Origin: Symsagittifera roscoffensis | Taxonomy: Eukaryota > Xenacoelomorpha > Acoela > Convolutidae | Reading direction: 5' to 3' | Length of the DNA stretch: 64,000 nucleotides | Assembly: GCF_963678635.1 (NCBI RefSeq) | Contig: NC_087069.1 | Coordinates: 30,108,776-30,172,775 of the forward strand | Part shown: positions 21,236-32,590 of the stretch, piece after piece | How the letters are laid out: every line of letters starts with the position of its first letter | Position numbering within the stretch: the first letter of the stretch is position 1 | Notes under the pieces: model-generated | Told to the model about the DNA's origin: nothing | Database searches by the model: none | The model's input: the letters and a program-made list of their open reading frames with translations, nothing else | Translations under genes and position numbers: made by a program

Positions 21236-22170
21236 AAATTTACTGCTTGTTAAAAATTATTTTACTGCATTGAGGGATTTTTATCAAATTACTGCTGTTT
21301 GGGGGTAATTTTTACTGCTTTTTTAAAAATATATTTGCAATCTGTCAATATGAATTACAAATTTCTAAAAGAAGTTTTCAATTTTTTATTTGTTTTTTCT
21401 TTTTTTAGATGATTTGTTCGATGAAGAATAAAAAAAAGTGAAACCTTTACAAAGAATGGCTAGTTTTTGTTCTAATTCATTAGTATAAATTTTTTGATTC
21501 ATACCTACCTAATCATCAGCAAAACACCCATGATGAAAAATGTCGTGGATGATATCTGATGATGTTAGAGGTTTAGCTAATAAGCGAGTGATGTATTTAG
21601 TTTGAAAATGTGGCCAAAGCAATTCGAGTGCGTTAATGATCTTGTGCTCTTCAGTGCTGGGTGAGAATTTATACGATGTGTTTTGAATGAGTTTATAAAG
21701 TTGGTGATTATACTTAATGTTAAGGATTTATTCTAGGATCGGGATTTTGACGGGATGTATATATTCGTGTGGGACAATTAGTGGGCGGGATTCATCAACG
21801 CTGAAGGTTTTGGTTAGTGGGCAGAATATATACATTTGTCTGTTGGGATCGTAGTTCAGATGATTCCTTGCATGTTAGTATCTTAGATGCAAAATGTGAA
21901 GTTTAGAAAGAATGGTGAAGTGTATTTGGAGTTAAATTGAAAACAGTGATGTTAGTTTTGTGATAGTGTGTTAGTCGTATTGTGGTTTTGGACAATTTTA
22001 TAGTAAGTGTAAGTATGTGTTTGTTCAGTGCGTAACATGAAGTCGTGTGAACAGTGCAAATCACGTTTTTTTTTGGTGTTAGGAAATGAAAGATTAATGA
22101 AAAATGATTGAATTTGTTTAAGTATGAGTCGTAGGCTTGTGTATCGCGAAGTGCTGCTGAAATGACCTTG
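21236..22170 (-). other. Gypsy leader, no product recognised
   Basis: AT-rich internal sequence of the element with repeated ATTTTACTGC phrases (21240-21330). One short minus frame (21952-22176) has no recognisable feature. The equivalent in copy 2 is 33360-34290. Confidence 0.5.
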
Positions 22171-22800
22171 CCGCAAACTTTTTCTTGCTAGTGATATGAG
22201 GTCAATGATGTGGGAAAAATAGTCAATTATGAACTATGCTAAGATTTTTTGTAGGTCTTGTTTAACGTTTTGTGATACATCATTATTGGTGAAAGTTTCA
22301 CGTATTGTATTTGAAAATTTTGATATTTATTTCCTGTCTTACAGTTGTGTGTCGAATTGAATTGGTGAATCGCCTTGTGTTTTTTTTCAATTCTAGTATA
22401 GATAGATAGCTATAAATAATTGAGAATACATCGTTTGTGAACATCGAATTTGCTCTTTGTGAGTTTTGGTGTTGTATATTCTTTATGTACTCTGTAAAAA
22501 CTTTTGAGAATTCTTCATCTATATCGTCTGTTTGTACTTGATGCTTTATGGGTTTGGTGAAGTTATTTCGATTGTGAATATTCCGTAAAATGATGTGATT
22601 TTGCATATATCCTTGAGATAGTGGTCAAGGATTTGCCGTTTGATTTTCACATCTGGAAAATCTTTTGTGCATGGGCTATCTCCTTTTCCAAATAAATTTA
22701 CGATTAAACTCTGGCATAATTGTACTTGTCCTCGAGTATCAGCTAGTGGGTTTATCAAAAAATGGGAGTATGGAGTTTTAATCGAGGTTTTCGTCATTTC
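22170..22800 (-). pseudogene. Gypsy pre-gag module, upstream copy
   Basis: Two overlapping minus frames (22546-22797 and 22298-22606) that are one continuous 154-codon frame in copy 2 (34453-34917). It has recognisable internal phrases (SHFLINPLAD, KRQILDHYLKDICKIT, GIFTIEITSPNP, DDIDEEFSKVFTEYI). No known domain was recognised. The better preserved copy 2 suggests a real ancestral protein-coding region upstream of gag. Confidence 0.55.
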
Positions 22801-23249
22801 GAATCATTTCTGTGTTTTAAAACTGTAAATGTGTGATTTTCAATGTGTCTTATTGGTCGATACCAATTATACAGACGTATTGGTTTGTTTGTGTAGGACT
22901 TATTTTTTCTCAGTTTTCCTTTTATTGATGCTGGTGACGTGGTTTCTGAGTCAGAAAAATATATTTGATCGTCAATTTGATGATTTTTATTTATTGAGTC
23001 TTTTAAAATGTGGAGTTTTCGTATATCGCTGGTTTCTGATTCTGAGACTGCGTTTCTTCGTTTTGAAAATCGTTTTATAATTATTTGTTTTTGTTTGTTT
23101 ATAATTTTCTTTCTTAGTGTTTGTCTTTTTGTTCTTATATGTCCTACTGTTTGCCTATGTCGTGTGATTACGAGGTCGTATCTTTCGTCATTAATTATAC
23201 AGTTGTGTAATCCAATTGTTTGTTTGTTTCCTAAATTGTCTCTTGACAT
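22794..23249 (-). pseudogene. Gypsy leader ORF, basic protein of 151 codons
   Basis: Starts MSRDNLGNKQTIGLHN and is Lys/Arg-rich through QTLRKKIINKQKQIIIKRFS. It ends next to the module at 22170-22800, overlapping it by a few bases. The counterpart in copy 2 (34977-35369) is open for 130 codons and identical over most of its length. The N-terminal part resembles the frame at 24200-24433 (RYDLVITRHR versus DFVIVRHK context). I do not recognise the family. A basic nucleic-acid-binding leader or Gag extension is possible. Confidence 0.5.
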
Positions 23250-24199
23250 AAGGTTTTATAATGACGGATCCAAATTGGGATTAGTGATTTCAAATTTCTT
23301 AAACTGTTAGTTCTTCCGATTTTTTGTGGTTAGCTTAACTTGGGGCATAAATTGTCGGGTTGGAGAGAAAAGCAGATATCGATTCGTGAGAATGATTTTT
23401 ACTTTCTCGTGAATAATTCTAAGTTAAGATAGACTTACCTAATCTTGTTTAGGGGTTGTGATTTGTGATCAAGGGTTTGAGAATAGTAAATCAATCCACA
23501 AGGTTCAGGTATAATTAGAACGGAAGTAGTTCGTTAGATACTATTTTATGTCTCACTAAATTTTAGCCTGGGTCATTTAAGAAGGAAGGAATCAAGTGAA
23601 GGATGAGAACCCGAAGTTCTTCATTGTTTATCCTAATTAGAATGGGTAGTTCTTTTGAAAAAATTCTATTAATCCTGGGTCGTCAATAAGGGTTGGGTAG
23701 TGAATCGACGTTTAAGGTCGTTAGACACTAATTAAATTTGGGAGGGGAGAGCAAAATTGTTCTATTTGATCCAAGGATGAGCCTTGATGATCAGAAATTT
23801 AGATTTAATTTAATTTATTTTAAAGATGCAAGGGAAGCCTTGATGATCTGGTAACTTTTAATGAGATGAATTTAAGTGAAAACAAGGATAGGCCTTGATA
23901 ATTTTTAAGTAAAGGTTTAAATTAAGAAAGGGTTAAGGTTTTAGTTTTGATGATGTTAATATTTGAAGTTTGCTGTTTAGTTTTAGGTGATGAAGCTGGG
24001 ATGAAAGGATGATTTATATCAACTAACAAAACTAACAATTTTGTTTTATACTAACTTATTTTTGTATTTTTAAATTCAAGATGTTTTCAAATTACTGCAG
24101 ATTTTGGAGGAGAACGACTAGCGAAATTTTATCAGTCGTTATTGTACATTTATTAGGTTTAGCGACACGAGGGTTATTGAAGATTTTTCTTCAAGATTT

Positions 24200-24433
24200 T
24201 TATGTCAGTAAATGAAAATTTAAATTTACTGCTGGAAGTATTCTAAATATAAAAATCTGATCTGGCTTGTGTCGTACGATCACGAAATCGATTGGTAGGT
24301 ATCTTCCTAATCGTATGTCGTGCCTTGTCCGAGGTCTTCTTCCAATACCAGGTATTTCTCGTATCGTTCGGAAAATTGGCGGTGATCTATTGAGTCGTAG
24401 AGACATTTCTACTAAATTATTGTCATATAACAT
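24200..24433 (-). pseudogene. Gypsy leader frame near the PBS
   Basis: A 77-codon minus frame just downstream of the 5' LTR/PBS, with an Arg-rich core (GRRPRTRHDIRLGRYLP). It shares sequence with the start of the 22794-23249 frame, suggesting an internal duplication in the leader. In copy 2 (36430-36600) the frame is disrupted. Confidence 0.4.
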
Positions 24434-24493
24434 TTTTGTAATGTTATATTTATCTATTTCTAATCTAATCTAAGATGGTTAAGGTCTTGTTCG

Positions 24494-24511
24494 AGACTTT
24501 TGGCCGCACCA
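24494..24511 (-). promoter_or_regulatory. Primer binding site of the gypsy-type element
   Basis: In element sense, two bases after the 5' LTR, the sequence starts TGGTGCGGCCAAAAGTCT, complementary to a tRNA 3' end with CCA. The plus strand reads on with TTCGAG upstream of it, as in a tRNA T-loop, so complementarity may extend into the T arm. I did not identify the tRNA. Confidence 0.7.
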
Positions 24512-24513
24512 GA

Positions 24514-24891
24514 TGAGTTAAGACCTTTTGGTAATACTCATAGAGTAATTTCAGATAAGGTACACCGTCTGCTCGCCACGCTATCTTATTTTCGGCCGGA
24601 TAGATTCGTGCAACTTCTTAGTCTAATACCAATCTTAATCTTACTCTTACATCTCCTAGTCTCAATAGATCTTGTGTATACTGGTTTATGCGAGTCGGTC
24701 TCTCTGGAGAAGGCAACTATACTCTAAGTTTAATTCAAATTGCTCTGGTGCTGAAACTACAAGTAGTTTCAGCACTTAGAAATAAGTGGGTTGTTAGTTG
24801 ATGGAGTATGATTGGTTAGTATTCAATATTTTATAGAGATAAAATATCATAATAATGACCAATAATATAATTCAGTTTAGATCTGGTTCCA
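24514..24891 (-). repeat. 5' LTR of the gypsy-type element
   Basis: 378 bp. It pairs with 13311-13688, carries the same TG...CA ends, the same hairpin (24748-24775) and a TATA-like motif, and is followed by CAAG at 24892-24895. Confidence 0.92.
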
Positions 24892-24895
24892 CAAG
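24892..24895. repeat. Target site duplication (right), CAAG
   Basis: Matches 13307-13310. The same flank follows the truncated LTR of the second copy at 36947-36950, as expected if that copy arose by duplication and not by a new insertion. Confidence 0.75.
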
Positions 24896-25112
24896 AGTGC
24901 CTTAATTGTAAGACTACAGTTGTCTCCCAAAAATGAACAACAAAACAAACATTAGATAGCAAGCGTGTTTTTTGCATTCTCAAAGGAAAATGCGGCTCCT
25001 AATATAGTCTAATCGAAACTTGGAACCAATTTGACCTACGAAGCATGCATGTTTCTATATTTGATTTTGGTGTTGGTTAACGAATATTCTAGTAAGTATA
25101 GCAACCACTCAC
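24896..25112 (-). other. PAQR-like intron sequence between exon B (copy 1) and the gypsy insertion
   Basis: Non-coding. Starts (minus) with the GTGAGT donor at 25112. Matched by 36951-37167. Confidence 0.7.
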
Positions 25113-25304
25113 CAGTTTCCAGTGCCTCCAGATGACAGAGATGTGAGCCTAGTGCTAGTACATGGTGTATGGTGTGGCTGTGGAAGATGTCCCACAGCCA
25201 GGAGGATCTGGATTTGGGAGGGATAAGACTCTCTGGGATGTGGAACTTGTACACAGCCAGGTCGGCCAGACTGACTAGGAGCCAGGCCAAGTACCAGTAG
25301 CCAC
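25113..25304 (-). CDS. PAQR-like gene, exon B, copy 1
   Basis: A 192-bp exon bounded on the minus strand by a TATATTTAG acceptor and a CTG|GTGAGT donor. Both ends are phase 1, so it can be included, doubled or skipped without changing the frame. It encodes GYWYLAWLLVSLADLAVYKF (a TM helix), HIPESLIPP, then HSHTIHHVLALGSHLCHLEA. In PAQR proteins the iPE motif precedes the last-but-one loop, and SH.xxH supplies two His of the zinc site seen in adiponectin receptors; here H-x3-H (HTIHH) is kept. The ...H..EA context is typical of the membrane progestin receptor subgroup (PAQR5-8). It joins in phase to exon A (upstream) and exon C (downstream). Confidence 0.75.
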
Positions 25305-26880
25305 CTAAATATAAACTCCTCTGCTCATCTTCAAAAACAATTTAAACACATTTTTTTCGTCTGTTTCCGTTTTAGAGCCGTAATCTGAGCGAGCTTAGAG
25401 AATCAAAAAATTGTGGTTGACTTTTTTATGCAATCAATTAAAGCTAAATATATTTTTCAAACTGCTGTTAACAAGTGCAGCGTGTTGCAGCAACCAGGTT
25501 AACGAGAATTTAAGTTTGGCTCGCTTTATCCAGTTCTAGATCCAAAAATTACATCTTTAATATTTGAAAAAAAAACACAGTTGGAAAAGGGTCAATTAAC
25601 GCAGGAAAACAAGCAACTAGTGACTTTAAAAAAATCAATTTTTGAACGTCACAGAAAAAATATGCCCTTAAAGCTCTTCGAATTTCAAGAACAATTTATG
25701 TTTGCGACTTTTTTGATGAAAACCCAATTTGAGAAAACAGGATCAATAGGTAATTTTTTATTCTGCTGGTAAATCTAAAAGCTAAATCCACATTCGAAAC
25801 TAGAAATATTTCACGTTTTTCGTGACATTTTGCTGTCCAATAATTAAACACAAGAAATGAGCTGAACTTGAAAAGAAATCAAAATTCAACCCTGAGGCGA
25901 AGTCTACCTCTGCAAAAATTTGTCTACCTCTGAGATTAAAAGCTTCGACCTAAAGATTAAAATTACAGTGAATTATACAGTGAAATTTCCAAATAATTGA
26001 ACACTTGCGAGTTAGGTTTAAAAAAGAAGGTTCGTAATAACACACCAAGCTGGTCGCAATTGTAAGCAGAAAGAAATCAATAATCAAACCAAAAAGAAAT
26101 GAAATCAAATTTGAGCGTGAACAATTTTTGTTTTCCTAAAAAAGAAACAAAAGTAATCATCAGGGCCTATATAAGTGTTTTCACTATGTTCTTTGACACA
26201 TAATAAAATTTTGACTCAGACGTCAATTTAGCCAGACAAGCTTCCCGTGGGCATCGCAAAAAACCCTTCACATATCCTCACTTAGCTCAACGTTTGAGCA
26301 CGTCTATGAAATTAGAGCTTAAGGAGAGAAACATTTTTATGTTTCCTTTCTTTTCACTTTTGTCGTCTATGAAATTAGAGCTTAAGGATAAAATTATTTT
26401 TACTTTTCATTTCTTTTCACTTCTGTTGTCTATGGAATTAGAGCTGAAGGAGAGAAATGTTTTTATGTTTCCTTTCTGTTCACATTTGTTGATGCTCTTT
26501 ATTGATTTAAAATTTAATTTATTTGCATACGATTAGCAAGCCCGCATCCAATAATCAATTGGCTCGCAAAAAAATAGTTATTGTTCTGATCAAAGAAGCA
26601 GAGCAAAGAAATTTTGAACAAACTCAGGTTAAGCCTTATCGTAAATCGGTTTAAAAAACTTCAGGTTTCATAGAACGAATCGGTTCCAGGAAAATTGAAG
26701 TATTTTTAAGCAAACTATTCAAGCTATGAAACTTTGAAATAACTCAATGTTTATGAAGCAAGTCAGATGTTGCAATTTAAGGATTTTATATGGAGGCTAA
26801 TCAAGCGATAAAACATTAGAAAAGTTTCAGCTCTGAATGATTCCTAAGCGTTACGCTCGATAACCCTTTTTAAAATTTTC
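25305..26880 (-). other. PAQR-like intron, unique part (copy 1)
   Basis: AT-rich intron sequence that is matched base for base, with few changes, at 37360-38930. Apart from the 63-bp repeat at 26306-26500 it has no coding signal. Parts near 25640-25850 are distantly similar to 44920-45120, which suggests an older local duplication or a dispersed repeat. Confidence 0.6.
26306..26500. repeat. 63-bp tandem repeat, three copies (copy 1)
   Basis: Three units of 63 bp, each starting TCTATGAAATTAGAGCTTAA or a near form. The unit is a multiple of three and the plus-strand frame stays open through all three (M-LELK- ... F-F-F-SLLLS type). It is intronic with respect to the PAQR-like gene and on the opposite strand. 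Same array at 38358-38552. Confidence 0.85.
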
Positions 26881-29800
26881 TCCTAATAACTGCTAAGCAT
26901 TGTGTTCAGTTAAACATTGCGTCCATTGCGCATTCCGACTTTTATTTAATGTATAAGATCACAAAAAGTCACTTCTCAGAAGCTAAACGGAAGCAAACTT
27001 TGGCGTCAATAAGTCAAATATCTAAAATGAAAAAGTTTATCAGAACTTCAAGACTAACTGTATAGATATTTGACCTAAGCAAACATCTTAACTTGCTATT
27101 TATACAGATTTTGGATTGAAAAAAACTTCTAGAAAATTCTCGCGATAGAAAGATTCTTCAACGTTACGCTCGAGAGTCTTTTTTAAAATTGTCTCCTAAT
27201 AAATGCTAAGCATTGTGTTCAGTTAAACATTGCGTCCATTGCGCATTCCGACCTTTATTTAATGTATAAGATCACAAAAAGTCACTTCTCAGAAGCTAAA
27301 CGGAAGCAAACTTTGGCGTCAATAAGTCAAATATCTAAAATGAAAAAGTTTATCAGAACTTCAAGACTAACTGTATAGATATTTGACCTAGGCAAACATC
27401 TTAACTTGCTATTTATCCAGATTCTGGATTGAAAAAACTTCTAGAAAATTCTCACTAGAGAGTGATTTGTTATGCGTTGTACTCGATACTGATTTCTTAC
27501 ACGTTGTGCTCGATAGAAAAGTTAAAACAATACATCCATAGCGCATTAAGACTTTCATAGCGCATTGTTCCAAGATATACGATTACAAGTTATCTCATAG
27601 ACTGAATCGGTTTGCGCTAACCTCAAGTTTTTTGAGGCAAGCCTTTCAAGCATAAAACGTTGAATCAATTCCGTTTAATTCATAGATCGAACTGGTTCGC
27701 AAATCTTTTTCTTAGCACGGAGGTTGCTGTTTTTAAGTGATTCGTTCCAGACTGAAATGAATCTGTAAACGCGAACTTTTAGACAGAAATTGAGCATGTG
27801 CTGTCTAGACTTGCAGTTCGATATCGAATTGATCGTCCTCAGATGGTTGCTCTGAAAGATTCTTAAAGGTTACGCTCAATAGTCCTTTTTAATATTGTCT
27901 CCTAATAATTCCTAAGCATTGTGTTCACTTAAACCTTGCGTCCATAGCGCATTCCGATTTTCATTTAAAATTTAAGATCACAAAAAGTCATTTCTCGGAA
28001 GCTAAACGGAAGCAAACTTTGGCGTCAATAATTCAAATATCTAAATTGAAATAGTTCACAGAACTTCAAGACTAACTGTTTAGACATTTGACCTAAGCAA
28101 ACATCTTAACTTGCTTCTTTTCCAGATTTCGGATTGAGAAAAACTTCTAGCAAATTCTTGTTAGAGAGTGATTTCTTATGCGTAGTGCTCCATAGAAAAG
28201 TTAAAATGTTAAGTCCATAGCGCATTAAGACTTTCATTTAATATGTTCAGTTAAACCTTGAGTCCATAGCGCATTCCGACTTTCATTTAAAAAATAAGAC
28301 CACAAAAATTCATTTTTCTGAAGCTAAACGGAAGCAAACTTTGGCGTCGATAATTCAAATATCTAAAATGAAAACGTTTATCAGAACTTCAAGACTATTT
28401 GTTTAGATATTTGACCTAAGCAAACATCTTAACTTGCTATTTATCCAGATTCTGGATTGAAAAAACTTCTAGAAAATTCTCACTAGAGAGAGATTTGTTA
28501 TGCGTTGTACTCGATACTGATTTCTTACACGTTGTGCTCGATAGAAAAGTTAAAACAATACATCCATAGCGCATTAAGACTTTCATAGCGCATTGTTCCA
28601 AGATATACGATTACAAGTTATTTCATAGACTGAATCCGTTCGCGATAACCTTAAGATTTTTGAGGCAAGCCTTTCAAGCATAAAACGTTGAAACAATTCC
28701 GTTGAATTCATAGACCGAACTGGTTAGCAAACCTTTTTTTTTAGCACGGAGGTTGCTGGTTTTAAGTGATTCGTTCCAGACTGAAAAGAATCTGTAAACG
28801 AGAACTTTTAGACAGAACTTGAGCATGTGCTGTCTAGACTTGCAGTTCGATATCGAATTGATCGTCCTCAGATGGTTGCTCTGAAAGATTCTTAAAGGTT
28901 ACGCTCAATAGTCCTTTTTAATATTGTCTCCTAATAATTCCTAAGCATTGTGTTCACTTAAACCTTGCGTCCATAGCGCATTCCGATTTTCATTTAAAAT
29001 TTAAGATCACAAAAAGTCATTTCTCGGAAGCTAAACGGAAGCAAACTTTGGCGTCAATAATTCAAATATCTAAATTGAAATAGTTCACAGAACTTCAAGA
29101 CTAACTGTTTAGACATTTGACCTAAGCAAACATCTTAACTTGCTTCTTTTCCAGATTTCGGATTGAGAAAAACTTCTAGCAAATTCTTGTTAGAGGGTGA
29201 TTTCTTATGCGTAGTGCTCCATAGAAAAGTTAAAATGTTAAGTCCAGAGCGCATTAAGACTTTCATTTAATATGTTCAGTTAAACCTTGAGTCCATAGCG
29301 CATTCCGACTTTCATTTAAAAAATAAGACCACAAAAATTCATTTTTCTGAAGCTAAACGGAAGCAAACTTTGGCGTCGATAATTCAAATATCTAAAATGA
29401 AAACGTTTATCAGAACTTCAAGACTATTTGTTTAGATATTTGACCTAAGCAAACATCTTAACTTGCTATTTATCCAGATTCTGGATTGAAAAAACTTCTA
29501 GAAAATTCTCACTAGAGAGAGATTTGTTATGCGTTGTACTCGATACTGATTTCTTACACGTTGTGCTCGATAGAAAAGTTAAAACAATACATCCATAGCG
29601 CATTAAGACTTTCATAGCGCATTGTTCCAAGATATACGATTACAAGTTATTTCATAGACTGAATCCGTTCGCGATAACCTTAAGATTTTTGAGGCAAGCC
29701 TTTCAAGCATAAAACGTTGAAACAATTCCGTTGAATTCATAGACCAAACTGGTTAGCAAACCTTTTTTTTAGCACGGAGGTTGCTGGTTTTAAGTGATTC

Positions 29801-30518
29801 GTTCCAGACTGAAAAGAATCTGTAAACGAGAACTTTTGGACAGAAATTGAGCAGGTGCTGTCTAGACTTGCAGTTCGATCGAGTTGATCAACCTCAGATG
29901 GTTGCTCTGAAAGATTCTTAAAGCTTACGCTCGATAGTCCTTTTTAATATTGTCTCCTAATAATTCCTAAGCATTGTGTTCACTTAAACCTTGCGTCCAT
30001 TGCGCATTCCGATTTTCATTTAAAATATAAGATCACAAAAAGTCATTTCTCGGAAGCTAAACGGAAGCAAACTTTGGCGTCAATAATTCAAATATCTAAA
30101 TTGAAAATGTTCACAGAACTTCAAGACTAACTGTTTAGACATTTGACCTAAACAAACATCTTAACTTGCTTCTTATCCAGATTTCGGATTGAGAAAAACT
30201 TCTAGCAAATTTTTGTTAGAGAGTGATTTCTTATGCGTAGTGCTCCATAGAAACGTTAAAATGTTAAGTCCATAGCGCATTAAGACTTTCATTTAATATG
30301 TTCAGTTAAACATTGAGTCCATAGCGCATTCCGACTTTCATTTAATAAATAAGATCACAAAAAGTCATTTCTCGGAAACTAAACGGAAGCAAACTTTGGC
30401 GTCAATAATTCAAATATCTAAATTGAAAATGTTCACAGAACTTCAAGACTAACTGTTTAGACATTTGACCTAACCAAATATCTTAACTTGCTATTTATAC
30501 AGATTTTGGATTGATAAA
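26880..30518. repeat. AT-rich intronic satellite with ~1.03-kb higher-order units (copy 1)
   Basis: Related units share AAGCTAAACGGAAGCAAACT (then TTGGCGTC), TCCATAGCGCATTCCGAC and ATCTTAACTTGCTATTTA. The spacing of the first marker alternates ~322 and ~705 bp. The marker CAGATGGTTGCTCTGA recurs at about 27840, 28870 and 29896, giving a 1,026-1,029-bp higher-order period. Neighbouring higher-order units are almost identical, which indicates recent homogenisation. The array is cut off abruptly at 30518, where it joins gypsy sequence. Confidence 0.9.
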
Positions 30519-31001
30519 ATGATAATAATTATAAATTGATCTTTGATAGTTTGATCTGCTGTTTGAATTATCTCGTGATCTGTTATTTTGATATTGATGA
30601 TTTCGATCATTTGAATAGTTTGTTTCTATCGTTGGAGTAATTTCTATTTCTATTATACGAAGAGTTTCTTGATCAATTATTTGAATAGTGTCTATTTTCA
30701 GAATTTAGATGGGAACTACTATCGAACGAATAGTTGGTTCTGTTAGAATTTGATCGACTATATCGATTTTGTGAGAAATTTCGTGAATTTCTTTGATTTG
30801 GAGATCGTCCTCGATAGTTAGATCTGTAAGGTGATTGTTGTCTAGAGTAACTAGTGTTATTTAAAAGTGGTTTTCCTCAACTATTGTTACTATGGATATT
30901 TTGTTGGGTAAGTTTTGATCTTTTTTCGTATATTGACGAAATGATTTATTCGGTTGTCTATAATTTTGTGGTCTATTTTGATTGTCTTGTTGTTTTTGTC
31001 T

Positions 31002-31043
31002 GCATTCGGTAATGCTGTGTCCGTATCTTCGGCAATAGTTGCC
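31002..31043 (-). pseudogene. Gag zinc knuckle, broken (copy 2)
   Basis: Same motif as 18887-18928, but the first Cys codon is GGC (Gly) at 31041-31043. The last three ligands (C, H, C) are kept. Confidence 0.8.
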
Positions 31044-31435
31044 CCAATTCTTTGAATGATGGTTTACTTTGAAAATTTGGGTTTTTCTCGTAGATGTTTA
31101 AGATTTCCGTGATTTTTTCAGATAATTCTGTGTCGGAATCAGGAAAATTATTTATTTGTGAAGTAGTAGTTTGGATGTTGTTTACATATTGTAAATAAGA
31201 TTTTCGGTTTCATTGGGATTTCTGCTCGTTCTAGTTTATCTACTAGTTTTCGAAAGTCTAAATCTGGTTCTCGGATTGAGGAAGGATGTTATGCTCTCTT
31301 TTTTATTGCTATTTTTCGCAAGTGAGGTGCTAGAGTCATCATTAAGATTTCTGTCATCTTTGTATTTTTATAATCATGCGTATTGAGTGAGTATGCTTTT
31401 CGGACTAGTGTTTCAATGCTTACTGCAAGTTGTTT

Positions 31436-31681
31436 TTATTGTTTCATTGGGTAGTCTACGAATTTCATTGCATAAAACTCTTTGATGTTGTTTGTTTCTT
31501 TCAGAGTCAACATTTTTGAAAATTCTTGCGCGAATCTTTTCCTATCTGATTTTATTTCTATAGGTAAAACTGAAAACCATTTTTGGACTGCGCCATCAAA
31601 TGTAATTTGGATTAAGGCTGTGCGTCTATGTATCCAATTTCGATGAAGTGGCGTATTTACTGGTTCAGGTCCTTTATTCAA
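31436..31681 (-). pseudogene. Gypsy gag capsid region (copy 2)
   Basis: 81 open codons equivalent to 19290-19559, with RRTALIQITFDGAVQKWF kept. A one-base loss after FSKM shifts the frame, so the C-terminal part differs from copy 1. Confidence 0.8.
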
Positions 31682-31721
31682 AATTAAATTTGCTCTGACT
31701 GAATTTAAGTTATCTTCTAGA

Positions 31722-32590
31722 CTATTCAGGATATGTACCTGTGAATACCATTAGTGGCTTGTTTGATGAGATTGAGGATGCACCCATTAGGTATGGATTC
31801 ATAGTCATCTGTAGTGATTCTGCGATGTTTGGTATTTGAGAAAAGTTTGTAAGTTGACTTTTTGTTACTTTATATTGTTGTAAGTAATACGGCAGTGGAA
31901 TTTCGTTATGCAATTGATTTGGTTGATAAGATTGTGTTTTGACTGGGTTTTGTGGTTGAAAAATATTATTATATGATTTTGGATTGTTTCTTGGTTGTCG
32001 TGCTTGTTCCTCACGTGTATATGGTTCGAAAATATATGGTTGATCAATGCTGTAAGAGCGAGGTCTTTGGCTTGTATAGAATCGTTGATGATTTTGATTA
32101 TAACATTCCTCATCATCTGATGGAGAAGAATTAGCTGTATAATACGAGGGCTGATTTCTAGTATATTATTGATTCGTATTATTTTTGTTTTGTTGGAAAA
32201 ATGGGTAATTTTCGCTGCGATCTTGTGTAGATCGGGGTTGATTGTTAAAATCTACGGAGTTTGAAGTTGATTGTGGTATATTTTGACTTTGTGAAATTGA
32301 ATAGGTCTGAATATTCATATTAAAAGATTTTGGTGTTTTTGATCGATTTTCATAGTTATAATTATGTTCTGCGAAATTATTTCTATGTGATGTTCTTTGT
32401 TTATATGATGATTGTGTTCTTAGTCGAATTGTTTCGTAAGCTATTTGTGAGTAGTTTTAAGCAACAGAGGGTTTTACTGTAGATTATATAGTTGTTTGTG
32501 GCAGTGTTGGGTTTTTTGCTTTTGGAGTTGTAAGGTTGGGATGAATAGGTGTATTGCTATGTTGTGCTGTTGTTGTTATAGGGTCAACTA
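31722..32590 (-). pseudogene. Gypsy gag N-terminal low-complexity region (copy 2)
   Basis: Equivalent to 19732-20478 but broken by stops and indels; for example a TAA replaces a codon near 32460. Confidence 0.7.

Larger units (their letters stand above)
13311..24891 (-). mobile_element. Ty3/gypsy-type LTR retrotransposon, full-length outline, decayed coding
   Basis: An 11.6-kb element on the minus strand (same strand as the host gene), inserted in the PAQR-like intron. Both LTRs are 378 bp, begin TG and end CA, and are flanked by CAAG. By eye they differ at ~19 positions (about 5%), so the insertion is old. In element order: 5' LTR (24891-24514), PBS (24511-24494), an unusually long leader with short basic frames (24433-22170), gag-like frames (21010-18900), protease (~17835-17430), reverse transcriptase (17377-15885), RNase H relic (~15830-15480), an unassigned 1.8 kb, then the 3' LTR (13688-13311). 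No integrase HHCC or DDE signature was found. Multiple frame breaks show it is not autonomous. Confidence 0.9.
18404..30518. repeat. Large tandem segmental duplication, copy 1 (~12.1 kb)
   Basis: Contains the 5' part of the gypsy element, its 5' LTR, exon B and part of the satellite. Corresponding points lie 12,117-12,120 bp apart in the gypsy part (18404/30521; 22829/34949) and 12,052-12,055 bp apart after the LTR (25113/37168; 26294/38346). The shift is explained mainly by an LTR deletion in copy 2. Confidence 0.92.

Noticed and set aside
24494-24516. tRNA gene remnant next to the LTR
   Set aside because: Only the 3'-end complement is present, at exactly the PBS position; there is no rest of a cloverleaf.
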